Shown one piece after another: positions 54,401-61,720 of a stretch of DNA of 64,000 nucleotides; position 1 is the stretch's first letter; each line of letters starts with the position of its first letter. Source of the DNA: Lewinellaceae bacterium (GTDB lineage Bacteria > Bacteroidota > Bacteroidia > Chitinophagales > Saprospiraceae); assembly GCA_020636275.1 (NCBI GenBank), contig JACJYD010000001.1:434001-498000 (forward strand). Direction: 5' to 3'. The notes under the pieces are model-generated. The model had not been told where the DNA came from. It was given only the letters and a program-made list of their open reading frames with translations, and did not search any database. The position numbers and the translations under genes were made by a program.

Positions 54401-54972
54401 ATAAAGATCGGCGCCAGGGTCCCGAAAGTGGGCGAGGAGTTGCACTGCTGCATCGCCGGACCGGTGAGCGAGATGCAAAAGGTGGCGCCTGTGAAATACG
54501 GATCCATAATATTTTGAACCGTAATATTCCGGCAGCAACGCTGGTAAATGATCTCATACCCTGCCGGGTCATACGGTATGGTGACGATCTTTTTGTATTG
54601 AGTGGCGTGCACGCAAACCGCCGGCGGAACGAATAGGCAGGTGTCGGTGATGAAATTGCTCAGCGTATCATTGATCCCCGAGAAATACATATTTACCTGT
54701 TGGAAAAGGGTGTTGTTTGACTTCCGGTAAATACCCACATAGGCCGGGTTGTCGAACCAGGCCAGCGGATCCCCGTAGAAACAGTCCCGGTAGACGTTGA
54801 GCGTGATCTCGTACTTGTTATTACCCAGGCATTTGTAGGTGATATCGCCACCGACAATGTGGGAGGCCTTCAAGGTGGTGGAGGGTAGAAGAACTAAGGC
54901 AAGTGCCACCAGGGCTACTCCTCTCCAAAAGAGGCGTTTTATTGAGGTAGAGAGGGTTGGCGTTGCTTTCAT
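48412..54972 (-). CDS. Giant T9SS type B cell-surface protein with PKD/Ig-like repeats
   Basis: A 2186-residue exported adhesin-like protein. The signal peptide (about 1-36) precedes the common Saprospiraceae-type start SHIVGGDITYKCLGNNKYEI. Several PKD domains follow (for example CDDLTVNFQNLSTFANEFIW). About residues 1290-1680 hold five or six tandem Ig-like units of about 77 residues, each with a Cys near its start (ISCQ) and one near its end (FGCQA). The end is a type B (gliding-motility-associated) sorting domain: FVPTAFTPNGDGENDVLYV...GWYLKVKC. It is the last gene of an operon after PorP/SprF and an OmpA protein. It probably mediates adhesion or gliding. Confidence 0.92.
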   Translation of the reverse strand: MKATPTLSTSIKRLFWRGVALVALALVLLPSTTLKASHIVGGDITYKCLGNNKYEITLNVYRDCFYGDPLAWFDNPAYVGIYRKSNNTLFQQVNMYFSGINDTLSNFITDTCLFVPPAVCVHATQYKKIVTIPYDPAGYEIIYQRCCRNITVQNIMDPYFTGATFCISLTGPAMQQCNSSPTFGTLAPIFICVNQPLEYDHSATDPDGDSLVYRLNTPLVGGTFNNPQPIPPPTMPPPTNVVWVDPPYSEDNMLGASLPLAIDPHTGVLTAFPTIQGQFVVGIAVEEYRNGVLLSSVRRDFQYNIGECGEVISSFFAPDAQCDDLTVNFQNLSTFANEFIWYFDWDGDHSLTSTATNPTFTFPDTGWYNVALIAEPTSQCVDTSWRQIYLQYNSLFVGFDFTVFDCVDTTVLDITDLSYDTISPITAWNWEVVYNDTTLLTSTEKNPTFLIPRGVTGTITLIAQSLNGCEQSISEAFETGTDEFPISLIPDMHTICLGDSAVLNPQASSLNYPFYWEPDSLFTDPTLPNQTVSPDSNSVYTVYITAVDSICFAQTDIEVIVKPLPELDFSFDVDCNGRTVNFTNNSANSEGYFWDFGDPSTDQDTSSLFNPSYSYPDTGTYIITLSTGPDALCKDTITQELVLQNTILQAGFTYELNDCEIDSVVVSFTDQSQNDLNNTVAWTWEFGALGTSNEQNPSLTVYQSDTILVHYTITTAENCQDSIFEEVIVVLPEDQFIVDSIVICPGDSAELNPGGNPDLVYLWSPADGLSDPTAADPVASPDQTTTYTVTVSVPDHSTCFITREVKVTVPPTLNLVDSGDVTTCEPQVTLTASTSAPAIITWEPGGLTGDQITVPVSGITNYTITATDDFGCSEQTTLTVQGGPVDYALSADSIIICSNEPFDVLVTNLDPNDVLSYQWDPNPAILSGGDSNNPVISSDPGQTVLYVNMVNQFNCEANDSVYLAIVDSNIQLDFDYDIVSCDGLTVQFNNLSQFAYDYVWDFGDPTNPGATSFEDNPSYTYPYIDTFYVTLDILYDAACVNPVTKPVTLLEPVLNADFSYSFSDCEEGFVTIDFNDQSVNFLDNTTNWDWSFSNGETSTEQNPVVTLTQSQVLTATLIITTAFDCKDTVSNDIPIELTTVDLADTIILCYGDTTALNPNGNPGYAYNWSPATGLSDPAAMNPDVFATETTTYTVNITNFTGDTCEITRSVTVVVPELITLDAAGGMAIACNEPISLDVSSNVTPLDYIWTNTVGDILGTDSSIIVFPTNTTTYYVEGIDGYGCNAKDTVIVTVPTQIEVAIAGDFISCQPVVDLTALTNADTVTYQWYADGTPFATDTNFVSVTIDPGSSILYTVIATDTFGCQATADSLVTVPETIAMEVTDNQISCQTQVDLIASANVPLDYVWTTNNTVVDTVSSITVEPGATTMYYITGTDEYGCFAEDSVLVTVPPAIAVTVEGDMVSCQEEITLQANSTVSPVTYQWSVNGNPIGGNSNMLSVNPGLTTIYEVMVTDTFGCQAMDTALVVVPTQIVLSVSEDQISCQSEVTLTANGNVSLNYQWWVNSMLFDTNAIITVNPDTTTLYYVLVTDSLGCQAAETVLVTVPETIQMEVTPDTTACDGPILISASANVPLGYEWWTTGSPDTTASSQITVLPDTTGWYYVLGTDNFGCEALDSVFVINGIVDIQAEGEVIICPVDSLTLEVNNNDPFDMLSYIWGAGTGGTILSDDTLAQITISTIQGPVEFYVTATNQFGCSVTDTVLVVMSDFQPTFNDTVHVCAGIPAEINPGANPNYTYQWEPEIGGIDPTSPNPTVTLTQSQTYTVTITDFGGVDTCSAVLEVAVLVNPDIQLDAQGDTTLCAPVPTTLTATSGVTPVLLSWYDDPALNNPIGQGSSIVVTPTGNVIYYVVAEDQLGCLDTASVEVNSFPIDISTIPQYDLCLNEELVIGVINNAPDQDLSYLWSPDSLIVDGGNTATPTVNPTQSTTFTVVVENQYGCVDSASTFVNVIDIITSLYAEADPDTILYNSGITSQLETINNPDYSYLWWPDGSILTSPAIYNPVAEPDSTTTYYIQIEDQFGCRGLDSVTVVVLTPPCEPPYIFVPTAFTPNGDGENDVLYVRGNSIDVVYFAVYSRWGQKVFETTDLSVGWDGTFKGEPLAPDVFGWYLKVKCFNGDDFFDKGNVTLLR

Positions 54973-55026
54973 GACTTGTCTTTTCAGCAGTTTTGATGAT
55001 ATGTTCCAATTGGCCGGATATAAGGG

Positions 55027-57732
55027 TTACCGGCTCCCCCCAAGCGTGACGCCGATGATCTCTACCCGGCGTTGGCGTGAAGCCAGCGGGCTGAAGATGG
55101 ATTCCCGTTCGCTTTCCAGTTGTTTCCGCACTTCTTCCGGTACTTCCCGGTCGCCTTTGCTCACTTCCAGGATCTTTAACTGTCCGGATTTGATATACGG
55201 CACCAGGGCGCCATCCTTGAAGGTGTTAAAATGGTTGAGGAGGGAACTGATACGCCTTTTGCCCAAAGCGAGGTTGTAGGGGCTCCCTCCGCGGGGACTG
55301 GCAAAGCCCGTTATGGTTACCTCTACGGTCGCTCCTTTCTTCAGGAAATTGAGCAACTCATCAGAGAAGATCATCAGAGACTGATACCCTTCGCGGACCT
55401 CCCGTTCGAAGAAGGCTTCGATCAGTTGTTCTGCGAGGAAACGGTCGTTCCCTTCCAGTACTTTGGTGTATTCGTCGATAAAGGTGTTCTTTCGTTTATA
55501 GTAGGACGTGTAAGTGTCCTCGTACGATTTTTGCGTAGTGGTTGTTCTCCGGTCCGGATCCGGTTCGTCGTTGTCGAAATACAGGTACAGGGGCACAAAA
55601 TCCGTGATCTCCTTCTTGAGCAGGTACACTTTTTGAATGAGATTGGTCAAGTCGGGCGCCCCCTGTTTGCTGGGGATAACCTGTATGGTATCGGGGTGGT
55701 AGCCGGGTTTTCCGACAACGAGGGTATAGTCTTTGCGCCGGTCGATCGGAAATTCGAACTTGTTGTCCTGATCGTTGGTTTTGATGGCGATCTGGCGCTC
55801 CGGATCAAATAACTGGACGGTCACGCCTTTCAGCGGTTGGTCCGATTTTTTGTCGTAGACCAGGGTGGTCAGGTTCAGTTCATAGCGCTTGAGATAGACC
55901 TTTTGGATGATCGTAAACTCCGGTTTATCCGGGTCGAATTGGACATCAACAGTTTGCGGTTCATACCCCGGACGGCTGACCATCACCTGGTAGGTCTTGG
56001 TGCGGTCGATGGTAAAGTCGAAGTTATTGCCGCTCTCATTGGTGAGGGATGCAACCGGAATGCCGTTTTCCAGCAGTTGGACGGTAGCGCCGGGCAGATC
56101 GGCTTTTGTATCGAAATCATAGACCAGGGTCTGAAGATTGGCGTTGATCGGCGTCAGGTAGACATTATAGTCCATTCCCCCATCGCCGCTGGGCTCGACC
56201 GTGCGCAGGTCAATGGTGTCAACGGCGGTGAGGAACCCGTTTTTCTTGCTGTACAACACGTATTGATAACCCAGGTCCGGGTAAAAGGTGAAGTTGTTCC
56301 CTTCCGGATTATTTCCCGTATCGACCAATTGAGGCAGGCCGTTTACCAGTTGGTAGAGCTGGAGGTCTACGGCTTCCAGCGGATCGCCGTCTTTTTTGTT
56401 GAACGTAAAAACATTGAGCTCGTACTGTTCCTTCTGATGCTGGAAAATGTCGTAGCAACAAAACTCCCTCGTATCCTTGTGGAAGATCGATCCGTTCCGG
56501 TTGGAGGAGAGGTAGCCTTTGTTGCTCCGGTCATTCAGCCAGAAATATACCTCGTTAAAACTGGTATTTATCGGAGGCGCGAGGTGTTCCGGCTCCGTCC
56601 AGGACTGACCCGAGCGGGCAGATTTATACACGTCGTAACCGCCAAGGCTCTTCCATCCGTCTGTGCTAAAATACAGCGTATTGGTGGGGCGATGATAGAA
56701 CGGGGTCACTTCTGATCCCTCGGTGTTCACAGCAGCGAGGTTGGTCGGTACGCCGAAGGCGCCGTTTTCCAGGATCTCGGCATACCAGATATCCGTGTCT
56801 CCCTTTCCACCCGGGCGGTTGGATACAAAGAACAGCACTTCCTTTCCCGTGTTGGGGTCGACGCCCACGTTGGGTTGAGATGCGGTATAACCGGCCATAT
56901 TGACCGGATCGGGCAAAATGGCCGGGGCTCCAAGGCTATCGTTGGGGAAATAATCTCGAGAATAAAGGGCGCAGCGAATATCCGACACCCCCACGTATTG
57001 GCACAGGCTGTAATATACCTTGGTGCCGGCATTGTTGAAAGCCAAATAGGCGGTGTGAAGGCTATCGTCATTGATCTCCTGGAAAAGGATAGGCGCTGAT
57101 TCCCCTTCCCCTTTGAGGATCTTCATGTACGGTCGCTTCGGGTCGTAATTGTCATCCTCCCGAACAAACCGGAAAGAGGTGAAATAGAGTTTTTCCTGAA
57201 AGTCCTGAGCGCCGAACTCCGAATACGGCGTGTTGATCAACAAGCCTAGGCTGTCTATATTCGAAACATTTACGGTCGGGACGTTATTGGCGATCACGTT
57301 CTTGGCCCATTCGCATTCCTCTGCCTGGGCGACGGCGCGCTGGGCGAGCGAGTCGTTAACGCCGCCGACCTGTCCGGCGAATTCGTAGAAGAGCTCTTCG
57401 GCGGCATCGTATTGGCCGAGCTGTTTTTTGACCTGCGCAAGCTTATACGGGGCGTCGAGCACGGCCATGCTGTCGGAGCGGTTAATAACCTGTTGGTAGG
57501 CGCTGTCGGCGAGATGAAAGGCCGTCAGGGCATTGGCCGATTCAGCCAGCTTGTACCAAACAGCGGGCTGGTTTTCATCGACCTCCAGGGCATAGCCGAA
57601 ATAGGTCAGTGCGGAGTAATAATTTTTTTCGGCGTAAGCATTTTCCGCCGCTTTCAGATAGGCCTTGAGGGTTTGTCCGTACAGACTTTGGAACAGGAGG
57701 CCAAGGAGGAGGGTGATGTATATTCGCTTCAT
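55027..57732 (-). CDS. OmpA-family protein with TPR, beta-propeller and carboxypeptidase-like repeats (PorE-like)
   Basis: A 901-residue envelope protein with a signal peptide (about 1-19). The order is: TPR helices (about 20-125, ALTYFGYALEVDENQPAVWY); a WD40/PD40-like propeller (about 170-420, VDPNTGKEVLFFVSNRPGGKGDTDIWYAE); three tandem carboxypeptidase-regulatory-like units (about 439, 534 and 619 onward); and a C-terminal OmpA-like peptidoglycan-binding domain (TGFASPRGGSPYNLALGKRR). PorE of Porphyromonas gingivalis has the same overall order with one such unit, so PorE-like is a fair name. It is between PorP/SprF and the giant adhesin. Confidence 0.9.
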   Translation of the reverse strand: MKRIYITLLLGLLFQSLYGQTLKAYLKAAENAYAEKNYYSALTYFGYALEVDENQPAVWYKLAESANALTAFHLADSAYQQVINRSDSMAVLDAPYKLAQVKKQLGQYDAAEELFYEFAGQVGGVNDSLAQRAVAQAEECEWAKNVIANNVPTVNVSNIDSLGLLINTPYSEFGAQDFQEKLYFTSFRFVREDDNYDPKRPYMKILKGEGESAPILFQEINDDSLHTAYLAFNNAGTKVYYSLCQYVGVSDIRCALYSRDYFPNDSLGAPAILPDPVNMAGYTASQPNVGVDPNTGKEVLFFVSNRPGGKGDTDIWYAEILENGAFGVPTNLAAVNTEGSEVTPFYHRPTNTLYFSTDGWKSLGGYDVYKSARSGQSWTEPEHLAPPINTSFNEVYFWLNDRSNKGYLSSNRNGSIFHKDTREFCCYDIFQHQKEQYELNVFTFNKKDGDPLEAVDLQLYQLVNGLPQLVDTGNNPEGNNFTFYPDLGYQYVLYSKKNGFLTAVDTIDLRTVEPSGDGGMDYNVYLTPINANLQTLVYDFDTKADLPGATVQLLENGIPVASLTNESGNNFDFTIDRTKTYQVMVSRPGYEPQTVDVQFDPDKPEFTIIQKVYLKRYELNLTTLVYDKKSDQPLKGVTVQLFDPERQIAIKTNDQDNKFEFPIDRRKDYTLVVGKPGYHPDTIQVIPSKQGAPDLTNLIQKVYLLKKEITDFVPLYLYFDNDEPDPDRRTTTTQKSYEDTYTSYYKRKNTFIDEYTKVLEGNDRFLAEQLIEAFFEREVREGYQSLMIFSDELLNFLKKGATVEVTITGFASPRGGSPYNLALGKRRISSLLNHFNTFKDGALVPYIKSGQLKILEVSKGDREVPEEVRKQLESERESIFSPLASRQRRVEIIGVTLGGSR

Positions 57733-57757
57733 AGTAGGTTATACAGGCGTGGAAAAA

Positions 57758-58783
57758 TTAGAACAAGCGGCAAATGCGGAATTCGTCGAGGGTCCTCACA
57801 TGTGTGATCAGGTACCGGACGGCGAGTTCCGGTCCTCCGTTTCGATTGGTAGCTGCCTGGTATTTCGAGATATTGATGTCGTAGGTCAGTCCGAGCAGGA
57901 ATCCGGCATATTGAAATTCGATGCCTGGAATGATGGCGTCTCCCAGGGAGTTGAAGCGGTAGGCGCCTCCCAGCATAACGGCCATTTCACGGGCGCGCCG
58001 GGTGCTCAGGTGGATCCGGAGGCCGCCCCCACCCAGGGCTTCGACGTAAGACCCCTGGAATTGGGCCGACCCGGCCAGGGCCAGGTCCAAATGGCTGAAC
58101 AGCTGAATGGTGGGCATCATGTACACGGTGAATCGCATGGGTAGGGCCGACTTTACATCGTCCCGGAAACTTTGATTGGGGCGGTTCAGGTTGAACACGC
58201 CGCCTCCGATATCCATCCGGGTGCGTTTGTTGTGTTGTTTACCGTGAAAATTGAGACCGGCTCCGAAGGAGGGAAAGTAGGTTCGCAGGTCCTGAAACGA
58301 TTCATTGACCGGCGCGGCAGGATCGTAGATCCCATCGATATACTGATTGTCGAAGGACAGCCCGTCCAGATTGAAAGCCCGCTGGCTGAAGCTGGCCTGC
58401 AGCCCGAGGCTGAGCACATTCTCCCGGTCGAAGGCATAGGCATAAGAGCCGCTCAACCCGATCTGGGCAATGTTCAGGTTGCCGTCGCCCGCCCCGTCGT
58501 AATAGATCATGAGGCCGCCGCCGAAAAGCTGGTTGTCCTTCTTGCGCAGGTAAAACTTGCGGTCGGCGGAGACAAAAACCGTGGTGTAGGGCTCATACAG
58601 CGAGGAGCGCCACTGCGACCGGTAATTGGCCGTGAAGGAAATATCTCCCGGGTTAATCGCCGTCAGCGCGGGATTAATATGTTGTGGCGCATGGTAATAC
58701 TGGGAGAAGTGAATGTCCTGGGAAAAGAGGGGCCAGGCATAAAATAATGCCACCCCCACGCAGAGTTGCATGAGTGCCTTCAT
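57758..58783 (-). CDS. PorP/SprF family type IX secretion membrane protein
   Basis: A 341-residue outer-membrane beta-barrel. The signal peptide (MKALMQLCVGVALFYAWPLF, cleavage after FSQ) precedes the family hallmark DIHFSQYYHAPQHINPALTAI and NYRSQWRSSLYEPYTTVFVS; the ending AVRYLITHVRTLDE is variable. PorP/SprF proteins help a specific type B cargo reach the surface. ATG 58783 is chosen because it starts the signal peptide; the open frame further upstream has no such sequence. It is first in the PorP-OmpA-giant adhesin operon. Confidence 0.93.
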   Translation of the reverse strand: MKALMQLCVGVALFYAWPLFSQDIHFSQYYHAPQHINPALTAINPGDISFTANYRSQWRSSLYEPYTTVFVSADRKFYLRKKDNQLFGGGLMIYYDGAGDGNLNIAQIGLSGSYAYAFDRENVLSLGLQASFSQRAFNLDGLSFDNQYIDGIYDPAAPVNESFQDLRTYFPSFGAGLNFHGKQHNKRTRMDIGGGVFNLNRPNQSFRDDVKSALPMRFTVYMMPTIQLFSHLDLALAGSAQFQGSYVEALGGGGLRIHLSTRRAREMAVMLGGAYRFNSLGDAIIPGIEFQYAGFLLGLTYDINISKYQAATNRNGGPELAVRYLITHVRTLDEFRICRLF

Positions 58784-58930
58784 ATAGGTTCGTTTCAAGA
58801 CAGGTTCAGGTTGGGTAAAATTCATTAATCGGCTTGGGAAGTTTGGTTCTTTGGTAAATAAGTGCATTGCGTAGGCCAATTTATGAAAAAATAACATCGT
58901 AGAAAAGGCATGAGGAGCATTATGTCTTTA

Positions 58931-58959
58931 AAAGATAAGTACTTATACGACTTATCTTT
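58931..58959. promoter_or_regulatory. Perfect inverted repeat upstream of the PorP/SprF operon
   Basis: AAAGATAAGT (58931-58940) and ACTTATCTTT (58950-58959) with a 9-bp spacer. It starts 148 bp upstream of the PorP/SprF ATG. The AT-rich 10-bp arms suit an operator for a dimeric regulator. Confidence 0.5.
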
Positions 58960-59142
58960 ATGTGTTTTCGGCCTAAGAGCACAATATGGAGAGAAAAACG
59001 AGACCCATTGCACATGATCAGGCCTGAAAACTATCACATGGATCGGAGTTGGGAAGCCCGGAAATTTCCATATGCAAATTAGGGGGAATTAACAAGCGGC
59101 GCTTCCTTGAAATTGCAAGCAGGCTGACAAAGTGTTAAATAA

Positions 59143-59177
59143 ACAAAGGCGCCGGGACTTTGCCCCGGCGCCTTTGT
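59143..59177 (-). terminator. Rho-independent terminator of the small sorting-domain gene
   Basis: A 14-bp stem (59143-59156 with 59164-59177, arm ACAAAGGCGCCGGG) and a 7-nt loop. On the minus strand it is followed by the U-rich run TTATTT. It lies 16 bp after the stop codon. Confidence 0.82.
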
Positions 59178-59193
59178 CAGAAGATGGGAATAC

Positions 59194-59481
59194 TCAGCGT
59201 TTTTGAAGCCGCTGTGTATGCATGATCTTTTTCTTTCCATCCAGGAACTGAACCAGGTACATACCGGTCGGCAGTTCGGATACATTGTATTTTTGGCCTT
59301 TGGATGCGTTGAACGCACAGACCTGCCGTCCGCTGAAGTTGTAGATAACCAGTTGCGAAACCAGATCGTCGTTGCTCAGACTGATATAGTCGGCAGCCGG
59401 ATTGGGGTAGACTACCGGGCGGGCGTCATCCGAATCCAAAACAGGGAGTAAGAACAGGAGCAGGAGTACAGTTAATTTCAT
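59194..59481 (-). CDS. Minimal T9SS type A sorting-domain protein
   Basis: A 95-residue protein: signal peptide (about 1-20) joined almost directly to a complete type A sorting domain (VVYPNPAADYISL, then LVIYNFSGRQVCAFN, LPTGMYLVQFLDGKKKI, ending RLQKR). There is practically no cargo between them. Such tiny proteins may be relics, or a bare secretion tag with its own role. It has its own terminator and is 109 bp downstream of thrS on the same strand. Confidence 0.85.
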   Translation of the reverse strand: MKLTVLLLLFLLPVLDSDDARPVVYPNPAADYISLSNDDLVSQLVIYNFSGRQVCAFNASKGQKYNVSELPTGMYLVQFLDGKKKIMHTQRLQKR

Positions 59482-59552
59482 CCAAATTCTTTTGGTGTAC
59501 GGTTCGAAGTGGTAATATACAACTTTTTTTTATGCGAAGGGGCGATTTTTTG

Positions 59553-59586
59553 GGAAAGCTTGCCGCCGTTCGGCGGCAAGCTTTCC
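59553..59586 (-). other. Hairpin downstream of thrS
   Basis: A 15-bp stem (59553-59567 with 59572-59586) with the tetraloop GTTC, 3 bp after the thrS stop codon. On the thrS strand it is followed by A residues, not U residues; the U-tract fits only the plus strand. It may act as an mRNA 3' end stabiliser, or as a terminator for plus-strand transcription. Confidence 0.6.
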
Positions 59587-59589
59587 TTT

Positions 59590-61518
59590 TTACTCGTCTT
59601 CCAGTTTGTGCAGGTAAGCGGCGAATTCCGCCAGGGGCATACTGCCCAGGTCGCCTTCCCCGTGCCTGCGGATCGAAAGGGTACCGGATTCCGCTTCTTT
59701 TTCACCTACGATGGCCATGAACGGAGTCTTATTTACTTCGGCATCGCGGATCTTGCGGTTGACCTTCTCGTTGCGGTCGTCGACGTAGCCGCGGAGGTCG
59801 TGGGTTGCCAATTGGGCCAGTACCTGATGGGCATAGTCGTTGTACTTGTCGCTGATCGGGAGTACGGCCACCTGCTCGGGGGTTAGCCAGAGCGGGAAGT
59901 TCCCGGCCGAGTGTTCGATCAATACACCGATAAAGCGTTCCATGGAGCCGAAAGGCGCCCGGTGGATCATAACGGGGCGGTGCGGTTGATTGTCGGGACC
60001 GATGTACTCGAGTTCAAAGCGTTCGGGAAGGTTGTAGTCGACCTGGATGGTGCCCAGCTGCCAGGATCGCTTCAGGGCATCCTTCACCATGAAGTCGAGT
60101 TTCGGGCCGTAGAAAGCGGCTTCACCCAGCACCGTGACCGTTGGGAGGCCCGCTTCCTGGGTGGCTTCGATGATGGCTCGCTCGGCTTTTTCCCAGTTCT
60201 CGTTGGAGCCGATATACTTCTCAGGATTTTCGGGATCGCGCAAGGAAATTTGAGCGGTATAATCGCTAAAGCCCAGTTTCCGAAGCACCTGGATGGTCAG
60301 GTCGAGCACGCCCAGGAATTCCCCTTTCAACTGGTCGGCGGTGCAGAACAGGTGGGCGTCGTCTTGCGTAAAACCCCGCACCCGCGTCAGGCCGTGCAAT
60401 TCGCCGCTTTGCTCGTAGCGGTATACCGTTCCGAATTCGGCGATGCGCAGGGGCAGTTCTCTATACGAGCGGGGCCGGTGCCCGAAAATTTCACAGTGGT
60501 GCGGGCAGTTCATGGGCTTGAGCAGGAAAACCTCGCCCTCCTTCGGCGTCTGGATGGGCTGGAAACTATCCTCCCCGTATTTGGCGAAGTGCCCGGAGGT
60601 CACGTAGAGGTCTTTTTTGCCGATATGCGGCGTGATGACCGGCGTATACCCGCGTTTGATCTGTTCCTTCTTGAGGAAATCTTCCAGGCGGGTGCGCAGA
60701 GCGGTACCTTTCGGCAACCAGATCGGGAGACCAGCCCCTACTTTTTCGGAGAACATGAACAGTTCCAGCTCGGCGCCGAGTTTGCGGTGGTCGCGTTTCT
60801 TGGCCTCTTCGAGCAGTTCGAGGTACTCGTCCAGTTCCTTTTGTTTCGGGAAGGTGATGCCGTAGATCCGCGTGAGCTGCTTGCGCGTCTCATCCCCCCT
60901 CCAATATGCGCCTGCCACCTTCATCAACTTGACGGCTTTGATGCGGCCGGTATCCGGAATGTGCGGCCCTTTGCAGAGGTCGATAAAATTGCCCTGTTCG
61001 TAAAAGGTGATCTGTCCGTCTTCCAGGTCTTCCAGCAACTCGAGCTTGTATTCGTCGCCTTTTTCCTGAAAATATTGAATGGCGGCGGCCTTGCCTACCT
61101 CCTTGCGGGTGTACGTGTTTTTCTGGCGGGCCAGTTCCCGCATTTTTTCCTCGATCTGCTGGAAATCTTCCGTCGAGATCTGCCGGTCGCCAGTGTCCAC
61201 ATCGTAGTAAAAACCGTCATCGATGGGAGGGCCGATCCCGAATTTTATTCCCGGATAAAGCGCTTCCAGTGCCTCAGCCATCAAGTGGGCGGAAGAGTGC
61301 CAGAAAGTCGATTTGCCTTCGGGGGCGTCCCAGGTCAGCAATTCCAGGGTGGCATCGGATGAAATGGGGCGGGAGGCGTCCCACACCTCGCCGTTGACCT
61401 TGGCGGAGAGTACGTTTCGGGCAAGCCCTTCACTGATGGAAAGGGCGACATCCATGGCCGTCGTTCCCTTGGGATATTGGCGAACACTGCCGTCGGGTAA
61501 GGTAATGTTGATCATCAT
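59590..61518 (-). CDS. thrS: Threonine--tRNA ligase
   Basis: Class II aminoacyl-tRNA synthetase of 642 residues. Order: TGS domain (ITLPDGSVRQYPKGTTAMDV), editing domain with WHSSAHLMAEALEALYPG, catalytic core with the zinc-site Cys in KPMNCPHHCEIF, motif 2 (FGTVYRYEQSGELHGLTRVRGF) and motif 3 (HRAPFGSMERFIGVLIEH), and an anticodon-binding domain (VAVLPISDKYNDYAHQVLAQL). Two adjacent ATG codons (61518 and 61515) are equally likely starts. Confidence 0.97.
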   Translation of the reverse strand: MMINITLPDGSVRQYPKGTTAMDVALSISEGLARNVLSAKVNGEVWDASRPISSDATLELLTWDAPEGKSTFWHSSAHLMAEALEALYPGIKFGIGPPIDDGFYYDVDTGDRQISTEDFQQIEEKMRELARQKNTYTRKEVGKAAAIQYFQEKGDEYKLELLEDLEDGQITFYEQGNFIDLCKGPHIPDTGRIKAVKLMKVAGAYWRGDETRKQLTRIYGITFPKQKELDEYLELLEEAKKRDHRKLGAELELFMFSEKVGAGLPIWLPKGTALRTRLEDFLKKEQIKRGYTPVITPHIGKKDLYVTSGHFAKYGEDSFQPIQTPKEGEVFLLKPMNCPHHCEIFGHRPRSYRELPLRIAEFGTVYRYEQSGELHGLTRVRGFTQDDAHLFCTADQLKGEFLGVLDLTIQVLRKLGFSDYTAQISLRDPENPEKYIGSNENWEKAERAIIEATQEAGLPTVTVLGEAAFYGPKLDFMVKDALKRSWQLGTIQVDYNLPERFELEYIGPDNQPHRPVMIHRAPFGSMERFIGVLIEHSAGNFPLWLTPEQVAVLPISDKYNDYAHQVLAQLATHDLRGYVDDRNEKVNRKIRDAEVNKTPFMAIVGEKEAESGTLSIRRHGEGDLGSMPLAEFAAYLHKLEDE

Positions 61519-61522
61519 TTTC

Positions 61523-61646
61523 GGTTAAAGACCCGGTGTTATCGTGGTTTATTGACTAGATATATTAACGAAAGGTTAAAGACCCGTATATTGGTTCCCC
61601 ATCGGGGCGCTTATTCGTTAAATTTAAGGGTTTGAAAATAGACCCG
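61523..61646. repeat. Short direct repeats upstream of thrS
   Basis: GGTTAAAGACCCG occurs twice, at 61523-61535 and 61574-61586; its AGACCCG core appears again as TAGACCCG ending at 61646. Spacings are 51 and 60 bp. They lie in the leader or promoter region between thrS and the divergent membrane/spermidine synthase gene. Confidence 0.55.
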
Positions 61647-61720
61647 TGGAGATTCTGTTTTCCTTTCCTTGATTCTTTTCAGGCGCCCTGAATGGGAATG
61701 CAAAAGTAAGGTTTTTTACC

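Larger units (their letters stand above)
58784..59193. other. 410-bp intergenic region upstream of the PorP/SprF operon
   Basis: No credible gene. It contains a perfect 10-bp inverted repeat at 58931-58959 and, at its right end, the terminator of the minus-strand sorting-domain gene. I saw no TAnnTTTG element clearly placed for the PorP/SprF operon, so its promoter may be of another type. Confidence 0.6.

Noticed and set aside
58825..59037. 70-codon minus-strand frame in the gap before the PorP/SprF operon
   Set aside because: No signal peptide, no family resemblance, overlaps the 58931-58959 inverted repeat and lacks a plausible start context.
59911..61362. 483-codon plus-strand frame opposite thrS
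   Set aside because: Antisense to a complete threonyl-tRNA synthetase.
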